This document shows positions 41,801-48,305 of a stretch of 64,000 nucleotides of DNA, piece after piece. A model generated the notes under the pieces. It searched no databases, was not told the origin of the DNA, and saw only the letters and a program-made list of their open reading frames with translations. The stretch is from Cristatella mucedo (Eukaryota; Bryozoa; Phylactolaemata; Cristatellidae). The first letter of the stretch is position 1, and every line of letters begins with the position of its first letter. Position numbers and translations under genes: made by a program. The DNA lies in contig WPIO01000013.1 of the NCBI GenBank assembly GCA_009760855.2, positions 5,604,001 to 5,668,000 of the forward strand. Reading direction: 5' to 3'.

Positions 41801-44598
41801 CACATCGGCACCTCCTCCGCTCTGATGGAAACCACTGATCATAATTTGAGCTGATCCTTAGAAACACTTTGTTAGTAGTCCATTGAAATTTCGCCTCCTG
41901 CTGAATTATTTGATACTCCACTAGTAATGTGGACAGCTTGTAACCTTTGACATAATCCTTTGAAAGTTAACAGTCCTTTGAAGTGTTTCTTTTGCCACGG
42001 ATAGGTGCACAGACAGAAATTGATTGCATGGAGTTTGATTTGCCAGTGTTCACACACTAACGTTTTTTCAATATATCAAATCAAATTTAACTATTTTCAG
42101 CTTCATAACATTGCTAAAATTCGGGCTTGTTTAGATAAAGATACCACGTCCAAGTTAGTTCATGCATTCGTGACATCCCGTCTCGACTTCTGCAACTCAC
42201 TGCTTACTGGCCTACCAGCATGTGCGATCAGGCGATTGCAGCTTGTGCAAAACTCTGCAGCTAGGCTTGTCTGTCGTGAGCGTCGCAGTTGCCACATTAC
42301 TCCACTTCTCGCCGACCTGCACTGGCTACCAGTCAAGCAACGGATTGACTTGAAGGTTTTGTCGCTCACTTTTAGGTCCCTTCATTCTATGGCTCCAGCC
42401 TATCTGTCAGATATACTACCCCATCAGGCCAAGCATCGTACCACCCGCTTCTCGGAATCCAACAGTCTACAAATACCTCATACAAACCTTAAATCCTTTG
42501 GAGACCGTGCATTTAGTTCATATGCTCCCAAAGCCTGGAACTCCCTCCCGACCTGCGTCAAAACATCCCCTGACCTGACCACATTTAAAAGGAACCTAAA
42601 AACACACCTATTTAGGACAGCATTTAGTGGGTCCCTGTGATTCGTCCTTGATGTGCTTATGCGTGCTGACACTGTGCATGCTGCCACTAACCACATTTGC
42701 ATGCTGACCCTGTGCATGTCACCCCTAACCATATTATTCATTTTGTTTGTTTTTCAAGCATGATTTTACTTACCATTCAATTGCATTTCCCTTTGCAGCA
42801 AATGTAAAGCGCCTAGAGAGAGATTGAGTTCTCTGAGGGCGCTTTATCAAGTGAATTATTATTATTATTATTATTTCAAGCACTTATTTGAGCAAGCAGT
42901 TATCTGGCCGTGTTTAGAAAATTTTGAATTCGAATTTGCACCACAAAAAATTGCATGCAAAAATTACTCGGTGTACGTAGCCAAAGGAACCGAGTGTGCC
43001 AGCTCACCACCAAAGACTCACTAGCTACCAAAGCTGGAAACAGCCAGTAGTCAGTGATCAAGATACCGAAAAAAGCAGCTCCGGGACTGGCTCGTCGTAG
43101 GGGCTCAAGCCTACTGGCAAGCGCCGGGTAATGCCACCACGGACACGAGGACAGGTCGACGGGTAGCTTATTCGGGCAGCATGAGATAACACTAATTGAA
43201 TTTGTGTATTCCTGCCTGCAGTAGCTGACAGAGGTATTCTAGCTGCAATTCCTGCTTCCAAATATCATAGCTGGAACCTACGCATATACACGTGGATAGC
43301 CACTTCATGTGTGCATGTTCGGATATCAATTAAAAAGTAAAAATTCTAAGCAAAATCCGACTAGTTTGCTTACGTCTGCTAAGGTCGTCTGATAGTCGCT
43401 AAACACTTTTACTTATGATAATGCCAACTCCTTTTTTCCGGCCACCCAACTCCATGGAAAACGATTGAGACAGCGCGGCCTAGCTGAATGTTACATTACG
43501 GTGATTAAACAAGGCCCGTATACTTTGCAAAAAGTGAGTTTGCAACGAAGCTGCCTTAAGTCTCCCACGAAATACCTCATCTAGCTCCACTAGCCAGCTC
43601 TTAAGTTCGTGAACAAGCCAGTTCAACGTGATCTCTCGAAGCACAATGAGCAAGTCGAAGCCGGCTCTTAATCTCCCTCAGAAAAGCACAGCCTGATTTA
43701 TTGAAATGCCTTTAACCTGGTTTGTCGGAGTTAGAAATACGTCTCGCTAGCAACTTGCTGATGCTGATATTGCATTTCTGTAAAAAGAAGTGGCCTGGTC
43801 GGCGCTTGGCTCGGCTTGGCAATCGTTACAACGACCTGGCGCTATACTTAAGTTGGAGAAAGACGAAGCCGTCGATAAAAAGATACCAGAATGCTCGAGC
43901 ATGAGCCATGAGTCGACAGCCAGAGAGCGGCATCGAGGCTAAATAAGAAAGGCCGCTCGGGTAATCGGCACATTCCATGAGCCGACTGTACAACCGGACC
44001 AGCTTAACTTTTCCAGCATCGACATCCATTCGTAATCCACCTTCAGCCCAATATAGGAAACCATCGAGATTGGGAATTAATCTAAATACTGTAAGTCGCC
44101 ACGCCTTGAAGCTAGCAAATCTATTATAAATATCTGTCTACCTCTTCATCCCTTGTCCTACCGATGTACATAGCGATCGCGGAATTCCTATCGTTGTCAC
44201 AGTGCTAAAGCTGCAGAGCTTCAGCGTGCCGCAGTTGCGATCGAACCATTAAGAACTCTTAACAAGAGCAGAGCACGCTCAAGAGCCAACTGCGGCATTC
44301 CTTTCGGCCTGCAGGCTGCATGAAGCTTGCACTCGATACAAATACTTGAGGCAAATAACGACACACTTGATACTGCACATTTTCCTAGTAGATGCTTCGC
44401 CCGCCTTCTTATTTTGAGAATAATGAGGCCTTATTCCTAATCTCATTCATACGAAGCACATTTCTCTACTAATAAGCTATAAATGAACTTGAAAAGCCTC
44501 GACCGCTTCAAAGAGCCTTATAAGAAACACGCGAAATTCGCCACATGATAACTGCCTTCTGACAGGAATGGAAGCTCACCGTTGGTCTTGGCCTTCAT
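8569..44598 (-). CDS. VWA3A: VWA3A, von Willebrand factor A domain protein 3A
   Basis: Twenty-two exons between 40609 and 9590 join in one frame to about 1,185 codons, close to the length I recall for vertebrate VWA3A. Three modules follow one another. Each has an EWL-type motif (EEWLKTHDVK, DEWLQRNGLK, KQWLKMYSLS), a linker helix ending WL..GSR..FG (NRIKWLLHGSRRTFG, DRVNWLSSGSRKIFG, RLQWLLSGSRRIFG) and a VWA fold. The metal-site motif is DASEA in the first, DLSVS in the second and canonical DVSGS in the third. The C-terminus has PEFEGDDLRRLASEI, the strongest tie to VWA3A rather than VWA3B. A disordered Ser-rich stretch lies between modules 2 and 3. The family is linked to motile cilia; its molecular role is unsettled. 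One intron is GC-AG. The true start codon is not secure, and two alternative 3' ends are possible. The span includes the tentative end exons. Confidence 0.85.
9590..9763 (-). CDS. VWA3A: VWA3A exon 22 (C-terminal)
   Basis: The acceptor TTTTTGCAG is followed in phase 0 by NVRIPEFEGDDLRRLASEIA and then LARKFLTHVKAFRMRYND. This acidic-basic helical end is a family hallmark. It reads to TGA at 9590; a donor GTAAAG about 15 bases earlier offers the alternative described for 8569-8672. Confidence 0.8.
   Translation of the reverse strand, partial: NVRIPEFEGDDLRRLASEIALARKFLTHVKAFRMRYNDRKSGTDENAVGKGKDCIRC
10132..10407 (-). CDS. VWA3A: VWA3A exon 21
   Basis: Acceptor CTTCCCAG, phase 0, donor GTAAGG. 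It begins AAFEDKEVSAIYLLSDGKPD, the edge strand of the third VWA domain with its conserved SDGKPD loop, and continues through VVNTISFNCTD and TNGRYHRC to ILTEGFSDE. Confidence 0.92.
11453..11595 (+). repeat. Hexanucleotide array, CTCTAT to CCCTAC and back
   Basis: About 24 six-base units. They change from CTCTAT to CTCTAC to CCCTAC (about ten units) and then return through CTCTAT/CTCAAT. It lies in a VWA3A intron. Confidence 0.95.
12695..12839 (-). CDS. VWA3A: VWA3A exon 20
   Basis: Acceptor CATCCAG, one base completing Arg, then FNLISFSQTVNRWMTCLADA and EENCHDAVRWASELQAGGNT; donor GTGAGT in phase 0. This is the central part of the third VWA domain. Confidence 0.9.
12918..12990 (+). repeat. 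(CA)n microsatellite with CG interruptions
   Basis: CA units interrupted by ACGC and ATAC, 80 bp upstream (minus-strand sense) of the exon 20 acceptor. Confidence 0.93.
13170..14535. other. VWA3A intron, nothing recognised
   Basis: AT-rich, unique-looking sequence with no exon, repeat tail or RNA gene that I can identify. Confidence 0.5.
14540..15035 (-). mobile_element. Internally deleted pogo-like DNA transposon
   Basis: The left end TACCGTATTTTTACGAGCAC and the reverse complement of the right end (TACCATTTTTTCTGTCCGAG) are imperfect inverted repeats. Both ends also carry CAAGTCRCA-type subterminal motifs. On the minus strand 14659-14880 is open for about 70 codons and reads LKSFEKTGISNVLDGT, then an acidic run DYEDVSSDTDDEFLAVMI, stop at 14659. 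This matches the C-terminal end of pogo/Tigger-type (Tc1/mariner superfamily) transposases. The catalytic core is absent, so this is a non-autonomous deletion derivative. It sits within a VWA3A intron, in the same orientation as the gene. Confidence 0.7.
15237..15381 (-). CDS. VWA3A: VWA3A exon 19
   Basis: The acceptor TCTTAG gives G|GC, then SRRIFGAVVDQKCAVLVDVS and GSMLPHMVELRKEL; donor GTAAGT in phase 2. It contains the canonical DVSGS metal-binding motif of the third VWA domain. Confidence 0.93.
16453..16493 (+). other. Perfect 12-bp inverted repeat
   Basis: CGCTAAGCGCTG at 16453-16464 pairs with CAGCGCTTAGCG at 16482-16493 around a 17-base loop, in the VWA3A intron between exons 18 and 19. 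Confidence 0.8.
17135..17690 (-). mobile_element. LINE-A copy, inverted, decayed
   Basis: The reverse complement shows the LINE-A tail, then the region that in better copies encodes FGDRAFSSYAPKAWNSLP, further 5' coding to about LHWLPVKQ, and more remnants. Frameshifts are present. Confidence 0.8.
17935..18090 (+). mobile_element. SINE-A copy, second subfamily
   Basis: Diverged head with CCCAGGGGTAAGGTGCTTGC in place of CACTAGGTAAGG; B-box GAGTTCGAGTCC; body TTTATTGACTGCTGTAAGTG and tail GAGGCTGTTAAATTGAC. It shares this head type with the copies at 25215 and 39500. Confidence 0.82.
18396..18584 (+). repeat. Two (CA)n microsatellites
   Basis: About 48 CA units at 18404-18500 and 14 units at 18556-18584, separated by unique sequence. 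Both are about 200-400 bp downstream of VWA3A exon 18. Confidence 0.96.
18791..18933 (-). CDS. VWA3A: VWA3A exon 18
   Basis: Acceptor CCTGCAG; one base completes Lys, then YCDIFPTVNVGGTLKHLQLL and HELEEYERQVEYALKRYIKR, ending WLLSG at donor GTGAGT (phase 1). The helix precedes the third VWA domain. Confidence 0.93.
19212..19330 (-). CDS. VWA3A: VWA3A exon 17
   Basis: The acceptor TTTGCAG in phase 0 gives WLKMYSLSKLRLDLFKLVSG, then DCKHVDKPVPALNRS; donor GTACGC in phase 2. This is the WL...L motif of module 3. Confidence 0.9.
19478..19686 (-). CDS. VWA3A: VWA3A exon 16
   Basis: Reads ALVDPASTKRDPMEKVKVSQ and SMESFYLEDQKGQTGSVFKG to TTKQ, donor GTGAGT in phase 0. Three nearby acceptors keep the frame (at 19687, 19677 or slightly upstream); 19687 has the best context. 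Confidence 0.78.
19969..20116 (-). CDS. VWA3A: VWA3A exon 15 (Ser-rich linker)
   Basis: Acceptor TGTGTAG, phase 0: QLLDDTEPEVRAATRPGSAK, then a Ser/Ala-rich run ending TTRSTTVR; donor G|GTTTGT in phase 1, which matches exon 16. A GTGAGA seven bases earlier would break the phase. Probably a disordered linker. Confidence 0.65.
20380..20575 (-). mobile_element. AT-rich tract and inverted LINE-A tail
   Basis: An (AAT/TTA)-type AT-rich stretch at 20380-20480 abuts TATTATTATAACAGACTATT and AAAGCCCTAAGTGAACCAAA, an inverted, decayed LINE-A 3' end. Confidence 0.65.
21014..21100 (+). repeat. (GA)-rich tract
   Basis: GA units broken by GGGAGA and TAGA interruptions, in the VWA3A intron between exons 14 and 15. 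Confidence 0.9.
21675..21772 (+). mobile_element. LINE-A solo 3' tail
   Basis: Only the last 95 bases are present: TTTGCAGCAAATGTAAAGCG, CTAGAAAGAGATTGAGTTCT, GGGCGCTTTATC and (TTA)n. It is the cleanest copy of the tail and a good reference for comparing the SINE-B end. Confidence 0.9.
21886..21952 (+). repeat. (GA)n microsatellite
   Basis: About 30 GA units flanked by GACA-type repeats (ACAGACAGACAGACAG at about 21985-22005). Confidence 0.95.
22423..22521 (-). CDS. VWA3A: VWA3A exon 14 (tentative)
   Basis: Ends at ADERKVTFE with donor GTTTGT in phase 0, matching exon 15. An Ala/Pro-rich open stretch lies before it. The 5' boundary is unclear: acceptors at 22522 (99-bp exon) or 22453 (30-bp exon) both keep the frame and neither has a strong pyrimidine tract. 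Confidence 0.4.
23293..23340 (+). repeat. Short tandem AAAAAACGC-like repeat
   Basis: Five imperfect units of about 9 bases, in a VWA3A intron. Confidence 0.75.
23436..23465 (-). CDS. VWA3A: VWA3A exon 13 (30-bp microexon)
   Basis: Acceptor TTGCGCAG and a perfect donor GTAAGT enclose ten codons, PKELISDDPT, phase 0 on both sides, which matches exon 12. Confidence 0.6.
23808..23840 (+). repeat. (CAT)n microsatellite
   Basis: Eleven ATC/CAT trinucleotide units. Confidence 0.95.
24063..24193 (-). CDS. VWA3A: VWA3A exon 12
   Basis: The acceptor TCTTGCAG joins G|GC to give GIIESDDIRSVSSEIERAVS, then YSQKCAMLVDTVKSKYKNKQ; donor GTGAGC in phase 0. ESDDI and YSQKCA are family signatures after the second VWA domain. 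Confidence 0.93.
24650..24695 (+). repeat. (GATCAA)n short tandem repeat
   Basis: Six or seven GATCAA-like units in a VWA3A intron. Confidence 0.85.
24858..25103 (-). CDS. VWA3A: VWA3A exon 11
   Basis: Acceptor TTTTAG; A|CT completes Thr, then VEGIYLFGSGVPDQAMDVTV and GGRFHWFRETG; donor GTAAGG in phase 1. This is the end of the second VWA domain. The TDG-type Asp of the metal site is replaced (GSG). Confidence 0.93.
25215..25372 (-). mobile_element. SINE-A copy, second subfamily, inverted
   Basis: The reverse complement gives the TCTTAGCAGTAAGGGGTAAG head, a degraded B-box, GGCGATCCTTTATGGCC and the GCCGCCACTATATAA tail. Confidence 0.75.
25842..26131 (-). CDS. VWA3A: VWA3A exon 10
   Basis: Acceptor CTTGGCAG; one base completes Asn, then VVILVDLSVSNANYLVHIQH and MEQQIANKEYFNLIAFGSEA; donor GTACGT in phase 1. 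It holds the DLSVS metal motif and the core of the second VWA domain. Confidence 0.95.
26482..26761 (-). CDS. VWA3A: VWA3A exon 9
   Basis: The acceptor CTTGTAG supplies CC to complete Ala, then KNLDLYQLLLPNAYECKEQF, ending DRVNWLSSGSRKIFGTVVEK at donor GTACGC (phase 2). The phase-1 entry requires the GC donor of exon 8. Confidence 0.94.
27515..28405 (+). mobile_element. LINE-B copy, RT C-terminal region and 3' end
   Basis: An open frame of 273 codons at 27525-28346 reads RARNLGVVFDSCLNFKSFIQ, SRLDYCNSLLARLPKKAIMP, LGWLPVEQRIQSKVL and LWNSLPQFL. This is the end of a CR1/L2-like non-LTR reverse-transcriptase ORF after the catalytic YADD box, so the copy is 5'-truncated. The 3' UTR is short (TTTATGACTTTGTGGAGTTA). 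Few disruptions suggest a fairly young insertion in the VWA3A intron. Confidence 0.88.
28790..28855 (+). repeat. Degenerate CCTAAAC/CCGTAAAC repeats
   Basis: Six to seven irregular CCTAAACYNTAAAC-like units, resembling scrambled telomere-type repeats. Confidence 0.5.
29000..30640. other. VWA3A intron, no clear feature
   Basis: The 29570-30154 plus-strand ORF has no recognisable domain. A weak tRNA-like stretch at about 29330-29425 (minus) is discussed under rejected items. Confidence 0.45.
30643..30781 (-). CDS. VWA3A: VWA3A exon 8, with GC donor
   Basis: The acceptor TCGTAG gives phase 0 ISQEVAKLPQSRFLPHPPGH and SDEWLQRNGLK. It ends CTGAAAG|GCAAGG: a GC 5' splice site. Only this position gives phase 1 and restores GLKAKNL with exon 9. 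A GT six bases on (AAG|GTTTTC) breaks the frame. Confidence 0.9.
30926..31123 (-). CDS. VWA3A: VWA3A exon 7
   Basis: Acceptor AACGCCAG, phase 0: SLLRDLATTAGGRYHCYTST, then ISYLLREVQTAQDVINKIKD, ending SIMDE at donor GTGTGC. The end of the first VWA domain and a following helix. Confidence 0.92.
31268..31376 (-). CDS. VWA3A: VWA3A exon 6
   Basis: Acceptor TTTTTACAG; one base completes Val, then PDQDPELLCEYAYQMCLGQE and CIAYDCSNNSAN; donor GTGAGC in phase 0. Confidence 0.94.
31587..31712 (-). CDS. VWA3A: VWA3A exon 5
   Basis: Acceptor GCATTAG; one base completes Ile, then VDEAKAWVNELASAGGCNFL and VKDIDYVLVVLGS; donor GTGAGT in phase 2. Confidence 0.93.
31906..32012 (-). CDS. VWA3A: VWA3A exon 4
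   Basis: Acceptor GTTTGCAG, phase 0: HLIDEQLSKKQKLYLVSFGT, then LWDVPRDINCR; donor GTAGGT in phase 2. Confidence 0.93.
32799..32955 (-). CDS. VWA3A: VWA3A exon 3
   Basis: Acceptor CATTTAG; one base completes Asn, then IIQNYTNRIKWLLHGSRRTF and KVAVMIDASEANTG, ending FRESLL at a weak donor GTCTGT. The first VWA domain starts here, with DASEA in place of DxSxS. Confidence 0.88.
33130..35120. other. VWA3A intron, AT-rich, nothing recognised
   Basis: No coding, repeat or RNA signature that I can support before the LINE-A copy at 35125. Confidence 0.45.
35125..36027 (+). mobile_element. LINE-A copy, RT C-terminal region and 3' UTR
   Basis: Reads ARNLGVMFQSDLSLDDHISS, then one in-frame TAG at about 35401, then LVQNSAARPVCRKCSSCHIS and PKAWNLLPTS, ending KTHLFIIAFSGSL at 35802. 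The 3' UTR runs to the (TTA)n tail at about 36027. The copy is 5'-truncated and lies in the VWA3A intron between exons 2 and 3. Confidence 0.9.
36161..36285 (-). CDS. VWA3A: VWA3A exon 2 (of those placed)
   Basis: The acceptor GTTATGCAG in phase 0 gives KDKDKLAGQADEQDSEEWLK, then THDVKSSKLTLKDLVDKGKI; donor GTACGT in phase 2. This is the EEWL motif of module 1. Confidence 0.88.
37022..37200 (-). mobile_element. SINE-A copy, inverted
   Basis: CTAGCTGATTAAACAGCC, ACCGCTTGCAGTAGCGATAA, GGAATCGAACCCACGACCTC and GTGCCATCACGGCTCACC: the complete reverse complement of the family. Confidence 0.9.
38050..38222 (+). mobile_element. SINE-A copy
   Basis: Head GGTGAGCCGTGATGGCACAC, palindrome, degraded B-box GATTCGATTCC, body and tail TTTAAGCAGCTAGGAT with ATTATTATT. 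Confidence 0.92.
38230..39470 (-). mobile_element. LINE-C copy, inverted, decayed RT
   Basis: On the minus strand the pieces GPLLF..Y-like, LPLADVFAKHNLVFHLYTND (the YADD box region, here YTND), GNLGILFQNHLSLDGHI and SALQKLG-like segments run in the order of a CR1/L2-like reverse transcriptase, with frameshifts. It differs in sequence from LINE-A and LINE-B. A SINE-B copy (38630-38785) is inserted in it. Confidence 0.7.
38630..38785 (-). mobile_element. SINE-B copy, inverted, inside LINE-C
   Basis: The reverse complement has CCGAGCTGGTTTGGTCAAGC, GGGCTCGAGCCCCGAGGC (B-box region) and the LINE-A-like tail AAGTGCCTTAATAGAGATTA. ACAGTG-like motifs flank it and may be a target-site duplication. 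Confidence 0.85.
39500..39662 (-). mobile_element. SINE-A copy, second subfamily, inverted
   Basis: GATTTAACAGCCTCCTTTGT, AGGATTCGAACCCACGAACT and CGAGCACCTTACCTCCTGGG; same head type as 17935. Confidence 0.85.
40447..40609 (-). CDS. VWA3A: VWA3A exon 1 (first securely placed)
   Basis: Acceptor GACACTGCAG; one base, then FLARAARLLAEQSQRKVDAP and SSLPPSDLTVTHINQTYTMW; a strong donor GTGAGT in phase 0 fits exon 2. It needs an upstream exon ending in phase 2. No in-frame ATG lies between the acceptor and the preceding stop. Confidence 0.65.
41065..41240 (-). mobile_element. SINE-A copy, inverted
   Basis: GGATTCGATCCCACGACCTC followed by GGGACCGAGGTCGTG, then CCTGGTGTGCCATCACTGCT; the palindrome is intact. 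Confidence 0.9.
41281..41385 (+). repeat. GGTTTAAG/GAGGTTAG-type degenerate repeats
   Basis: About ten irregular AAGAGGTTAG and GGGTTTAAG units, next to a SINE-A copy. Confidence 0.6.
42085..42872 (+). mobile_element. LINE-A copy, RT C-terminal region and 3' UTR
   Basis: Open from about 42085 to the stop at 42640: YFQLHNIAKIRACLDKDTTS, SRLDFCNSLLTGLPACAIRR, HWLPVKQRIDLKVLSLTF and KTHLFRTAFSGSL. It ends in the family 3' UTR and (TTA)n tail. Confidence 0.9.
43067..43113 (-). CDS. VWA3A: Possible VWA3A 5' exon
   Basis: The acceptor GCTTGCCAG, then TA|GLSPYDEPVPELLFS to donor GTATCT. The entry phase fits the candidate start exon at 44580, but the exit phase 0 does not fit exon 1, so another exon would be needed. 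Signal-based only. Confidence 0.25.
44580..44598 (-). CDS. VWA3A: Possible VWA3A start exon
   Basis: ATGAAGGCCAAGACCAACG (MKAKTN plus one base) is followed by a good donor GTGAGC. A short Lys-rich start of this kind is plausible for the family. Phase does not join directly to 40609. Confidence 0.3.
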
Positions 44599-45094
44599 CG
44601 GACTCTGCGCCACGTGCTTGTTTTTTTACCATTCTTAAATTAAGCTGTATCTCTGCCTAGACGCCTAGACAGTGCAGCCAACCAGTAGTTCCATCTCCGC
44701 TCACGGACAGGTCACCGGGCGGCGGGTTGTTATGGAAGCAAAAATCGGCTTCCGGTCCATCGCCGCAGTGTAGTCTATCACTCAAGGCGCAGGCGCTAGC
44801 TTGCTTTAAGGGGACTCGCTGTAAAGCAAAAAGTGATCTATTGCACCGCCACTGCTGTGGCGTGCCTCGGCTTTGAGGATAGCTGATTCCACCTCTCACT
44901 GGTCGCGGTTGTCGGAATGTCGTACGTCTGTGGGAAACATAGAGCATTTACTTGGATGCAGTGCATAGTTACGGCAGCTATTTTCCAGCACGCGGTGTAT
45001 CTTAATCCTAGTTTGGTGCCACCCATCCGTCGGTGCAAACGGCGTGGCCGCGCTTTGGGACGTGGGGAAGCCACCAGGCCTCCGCAAAAATATA

Positions 45095-45185
45095 TTTACG
45101 GGACAATATGTTGTATTGTATTGTTAAAATATTGTATTGGGTGCCGTAACAATATAAATTTATTGTATTATCCAGGTGAACAGTA
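45095..45185 (+). repeat. ATTGTATTG-rich AT repeat, left flank of hAT relic
   Basis: Repeated TTGTATTGT and AACAATA motifs. Similar motifs lie at 46870-47040 on the other side of the relic, partly as reverse complement, so these may be decayed terminal or subterminal repeats. Confidence 0.4.
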
Positions 45186-45339
45186 TCAATATTATTGCAA
45201 TACTTGTGGGGTAGTTAAGTTTTAAAGTGTTAAGTTGTAACAGCACTTCCTGAGTCTGGCCGCATTGTGTGGATCTCGGACAGCGTAAGCCCTTGCAGCG
45301 TGTTTTTTAGCCAAAAATTTATACTTGTCCTTCCAGATT

Positions 45340-46805
45340 CCAATTTCAAATGACTTCTCTCAGTTTTCTGGGTCGCCCCACTGTTCCACGGTACAACAAA
45401 GCCATCTGCCGCCTTTTCTCTAGCAGCGCTCCAAAGGATCCTGTGTCTAAACTCTGGAAAGGCGTGGTTTGGAGAGAAAGTGTGATGTCTTTAAGAATGG
45501 CTACAATAGCTTGATGGTGCACATCAAAACCAAACACCCGAACTACTTGAAAGTTTTCAACTCACATGCTGCCGAAAGCATTTCATTAAAGTGCTGTGCT
45601 GGAACCAAATCGGCGACTGGTCAGTCGACTCTGGACTACACGATAGACTCAAAATCTACCAACGTCAACAAATGGCTCGACTGGGTCGGTATGGATGAGC
45701 ACGAACTGATGTCCTGCGGAAAAGACAGCACGAGAGAGAATACCGGCCTATCCAAAATTTTGACAAAAACGTCGAAGAATTACATGTTCCTATTGGTTGC
45801 GGCTGTTGAAAAAATATTGACTTCTGAAAGTGTATCACCGTAATATGCCGTCTTGTTCGTTGGCAGGTCAGAAGATTTGACCCACTTTATTGGTAGGCTC
45901 ATTGTCTTCATATAATTTCGATGCTTATTTTTAGTAGTCAAGTGTGTAACTTGTGCTCACTACATAAATAGGTCGCTTCATTACATTGTCTGGAAAAGAG
46001 GTCGGCAGTGAGCCCCGGATTATCCTTCTAGAATTTGCCTCGTCGCTTGATGAGACGACCTTCACAGCTGTCAACCGTGTGGAGTTCATTCGTGCAACAC
46101 TGGTGGTACAACCTATCAACCGAACGAGTAGTCTACCTGATTAGTGACGGTTGCTCTACAAACACGTCAACAGCTAATCTGTTTGATCGGCCTTTTTTGG
46201 GTTGCCGAATCCATCGTCTCAACTTGGCAGTCGAAGCCTACATTACGCAATTTCTATGATCGGAATAGGAACCGGTTGGGAAATTAATGTCGAAGTTGTC
46301 CACGCTCGAGAAGTTCGATAGACTGCATCTGTCAACAGCATTGTGCTCTTTCAGACGAAATGGGACTCGCTAGCTTGGATTCACCAACATGCTTTAGCGG
46401 TTTGAGCGAATGCTGTCCAACATTGATGATTCGAACACCGAGCTTGCCGAATTCATCCTTACAGCCGTGCAAAGAAATTTCATCTGCCGGCATAAAGTGG
46501 CTTTTGCTGATGTCAAATCTGTTACACTCGCACTTGAAGCTCATGATGGAGCCAGCGCCGAATCACGTGTCGTGTTCCAGTCACTGATTGCATCGTCTCC
46601 ATCATTCGGCTTCGAGAAGTACCTGGGAATTGGTGCAGATATTGTTCACATTCCTGCATTTGTTTTCCTGAGCAAGCAGATATCCTTCCTCAAAGAAAAG
46701 AGGTCTGTGTAGTATGGCTCTGGAAGCTGTGGTTGTGAATGATGAAGAAACGGGAGAAGAATAGGAAGCGGAAACGACTGACGAGGATGAAGAGGAATAT
46801 TGAGT
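45340..46805 (+). pseudogene. hAT-like transposase relic with BED finger
   Basis: In order: FGRPTVPRYNKAICRLF and SKLWKGVVWRES; a frameshift; CDVFKNGYNSLMVHIKTKHP, a partial BED-type zinc finger; STLDYTI and a helical stretch to 45843; stops; then VYLISDGCSTNTSTANLFDR with LGCRIHRLNLAVEAYI, the catalytic-core signature of hAT-like transposases; and a C-terminal ELAEFILTAVQRNF...SFGFEKYLGIG. It ends in an acidic tail at 46803. At least two frameshifts and several stops make it inactive. The NCNTN-like SDGCSTN and CRIHRLNLAV motifs are what identify it. Confidence 0.7.
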
Positions 46806-46869
46806 CACTGATGTGAGTGATTGACCCAAAAGTTATTTTTGCGATCAACATTAAACAATAATGTTATTG

Positions 46870-47045
46870 AAAATGCATATCTATATATCGTATTTGCTTC
46901 GATGACAATGATAATATATTTCATTGCTCGCAATTACAACAGCCGTATATTGTATTGTTTGCAACGACTTAATAAATATATTTATTGTTAGCTTCGAAAA
47001 TTGACGATGCACTAACAATAGTATCGTTGCAAGGCCTGGAAGCTA
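46870..47045 (+). repeat. AT-rich TTATTGT repeats, right flank of hAT relic
   Basis: CGTATATTGTATTGTTTGCA and AAATATATTTATTGTTAGC resemble the left-flank motifs. Confidence 0.35.
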
Positions 47046-47049
47046 CTGA

Positions 47050-48300
47050 GTAGGCAATATCATGACCCCGCTCGAAAGTATACTCGGTAGATAACAGGGG
47101 AAAGAAGTTAGAACTAGAATTTCTCTAGTTGGAGGTAAGAAGAAATATAGCGTCTCGCAGGACGCCGGTCGACTCCCTACGTCGCCACGCTTCTAGTTAA
47201 TAGGTCGTCGATTGCCGCAGCTTACCATAACAATCTAAACGTAAAAGCTAGCTTGGTGGCCTTCTAACCATGAGTTAACCACTTGCCTGACCAAAGCTAA
47301 CTTGTCATGGGCACTAGCCTCGACATGCTCGGTATTTTTATTTGGACTAAACCGGTAAGCGTGAGCGGAAGAAGGCTAGTTGGGCTTAGTCCTTCCCCTG
47401 AAGGCGATAACCCCCCCCCCTCCCCCTACAACCACCCGGTGGCCCGAATTGCGCATCCCAGATGGCCACCATCAGGCTGAGAGAGTAATTGAACTGGCAC
47501 ATTGGGGGACGCGCCTTCGGCGTGCAACCTGAATTTGTAGATGGAACGACCACTTGTTTGCTTCCCGACATCGTTAAAAGGCTGCGGGGGCGACGTGTCT
47601 TGGACGTGCACGCTTGGCGTCAGTTTCCTCAAGGAATGCGATACTGTATTTCGCGAAGCGGTCAATTCTGTCATAGCACTAAAGAGGAAATTATTTGTTC
47701 ACGTGTTTAAAAAGAGACTTGCGGCATTGTGTGCAAGGCCCTCAGTCGGAGCAGAGCGTTGGACTTATCCCGAAGTGGGTTATCACGACTCCTAAACGGA
47801 ATTGAAAAGCCCATCCGGGCAGTGCTCCTAATGTGAATGGCTATCAGATTTTTGAGAAGTGATAAACAGACCTGCGCAGGACTGCGCTCGGCGCATTCGG
47901 TGAGCAGCTTCAGCTCCTCCAAGCGAGGATTTAGGCATACAATTTGTTTCTACGGTGAACTAAGAGAATTCAACCTCTATCCGGGTGCTTCAGAGCTCGA
48001 ACCAACGACCTCGGTCATTATAGGCGAGCACCTCGACGCGGGGCCAAGCCCGGGAGTCGGTAGGAACGCATTCTTCTCAGACGGGATCGGAGGAAGGGAA
48101 TTCCGGGTGCGATTCTAAAGCATACGCGTACTGAATTCAGAGCTTGGGGCTCTCTGATGCGAAGACTCCGAGCCACCGATCTGGGTGGCGGCAGCGTATG
48201 CCTCATTTGTGACGGGTGAGGAGGAGTCAGCAAGCGAAGCTGGGGAGCATTCATTCCGCACGGATCTCACGGAGCGCTTCAGTTTCAGCGTCGGTTCCCT
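47050..48300. other. Intergenic, little recognised
   Basis: Holds a partial inverted SINE-B-like stretch at about 47945-48045 (GAGCTCGAACCAACGACCTC). Other ORFs have no recognisable family. Confidence 0.4.
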
Positions 48301-48305
48301 GGGGT

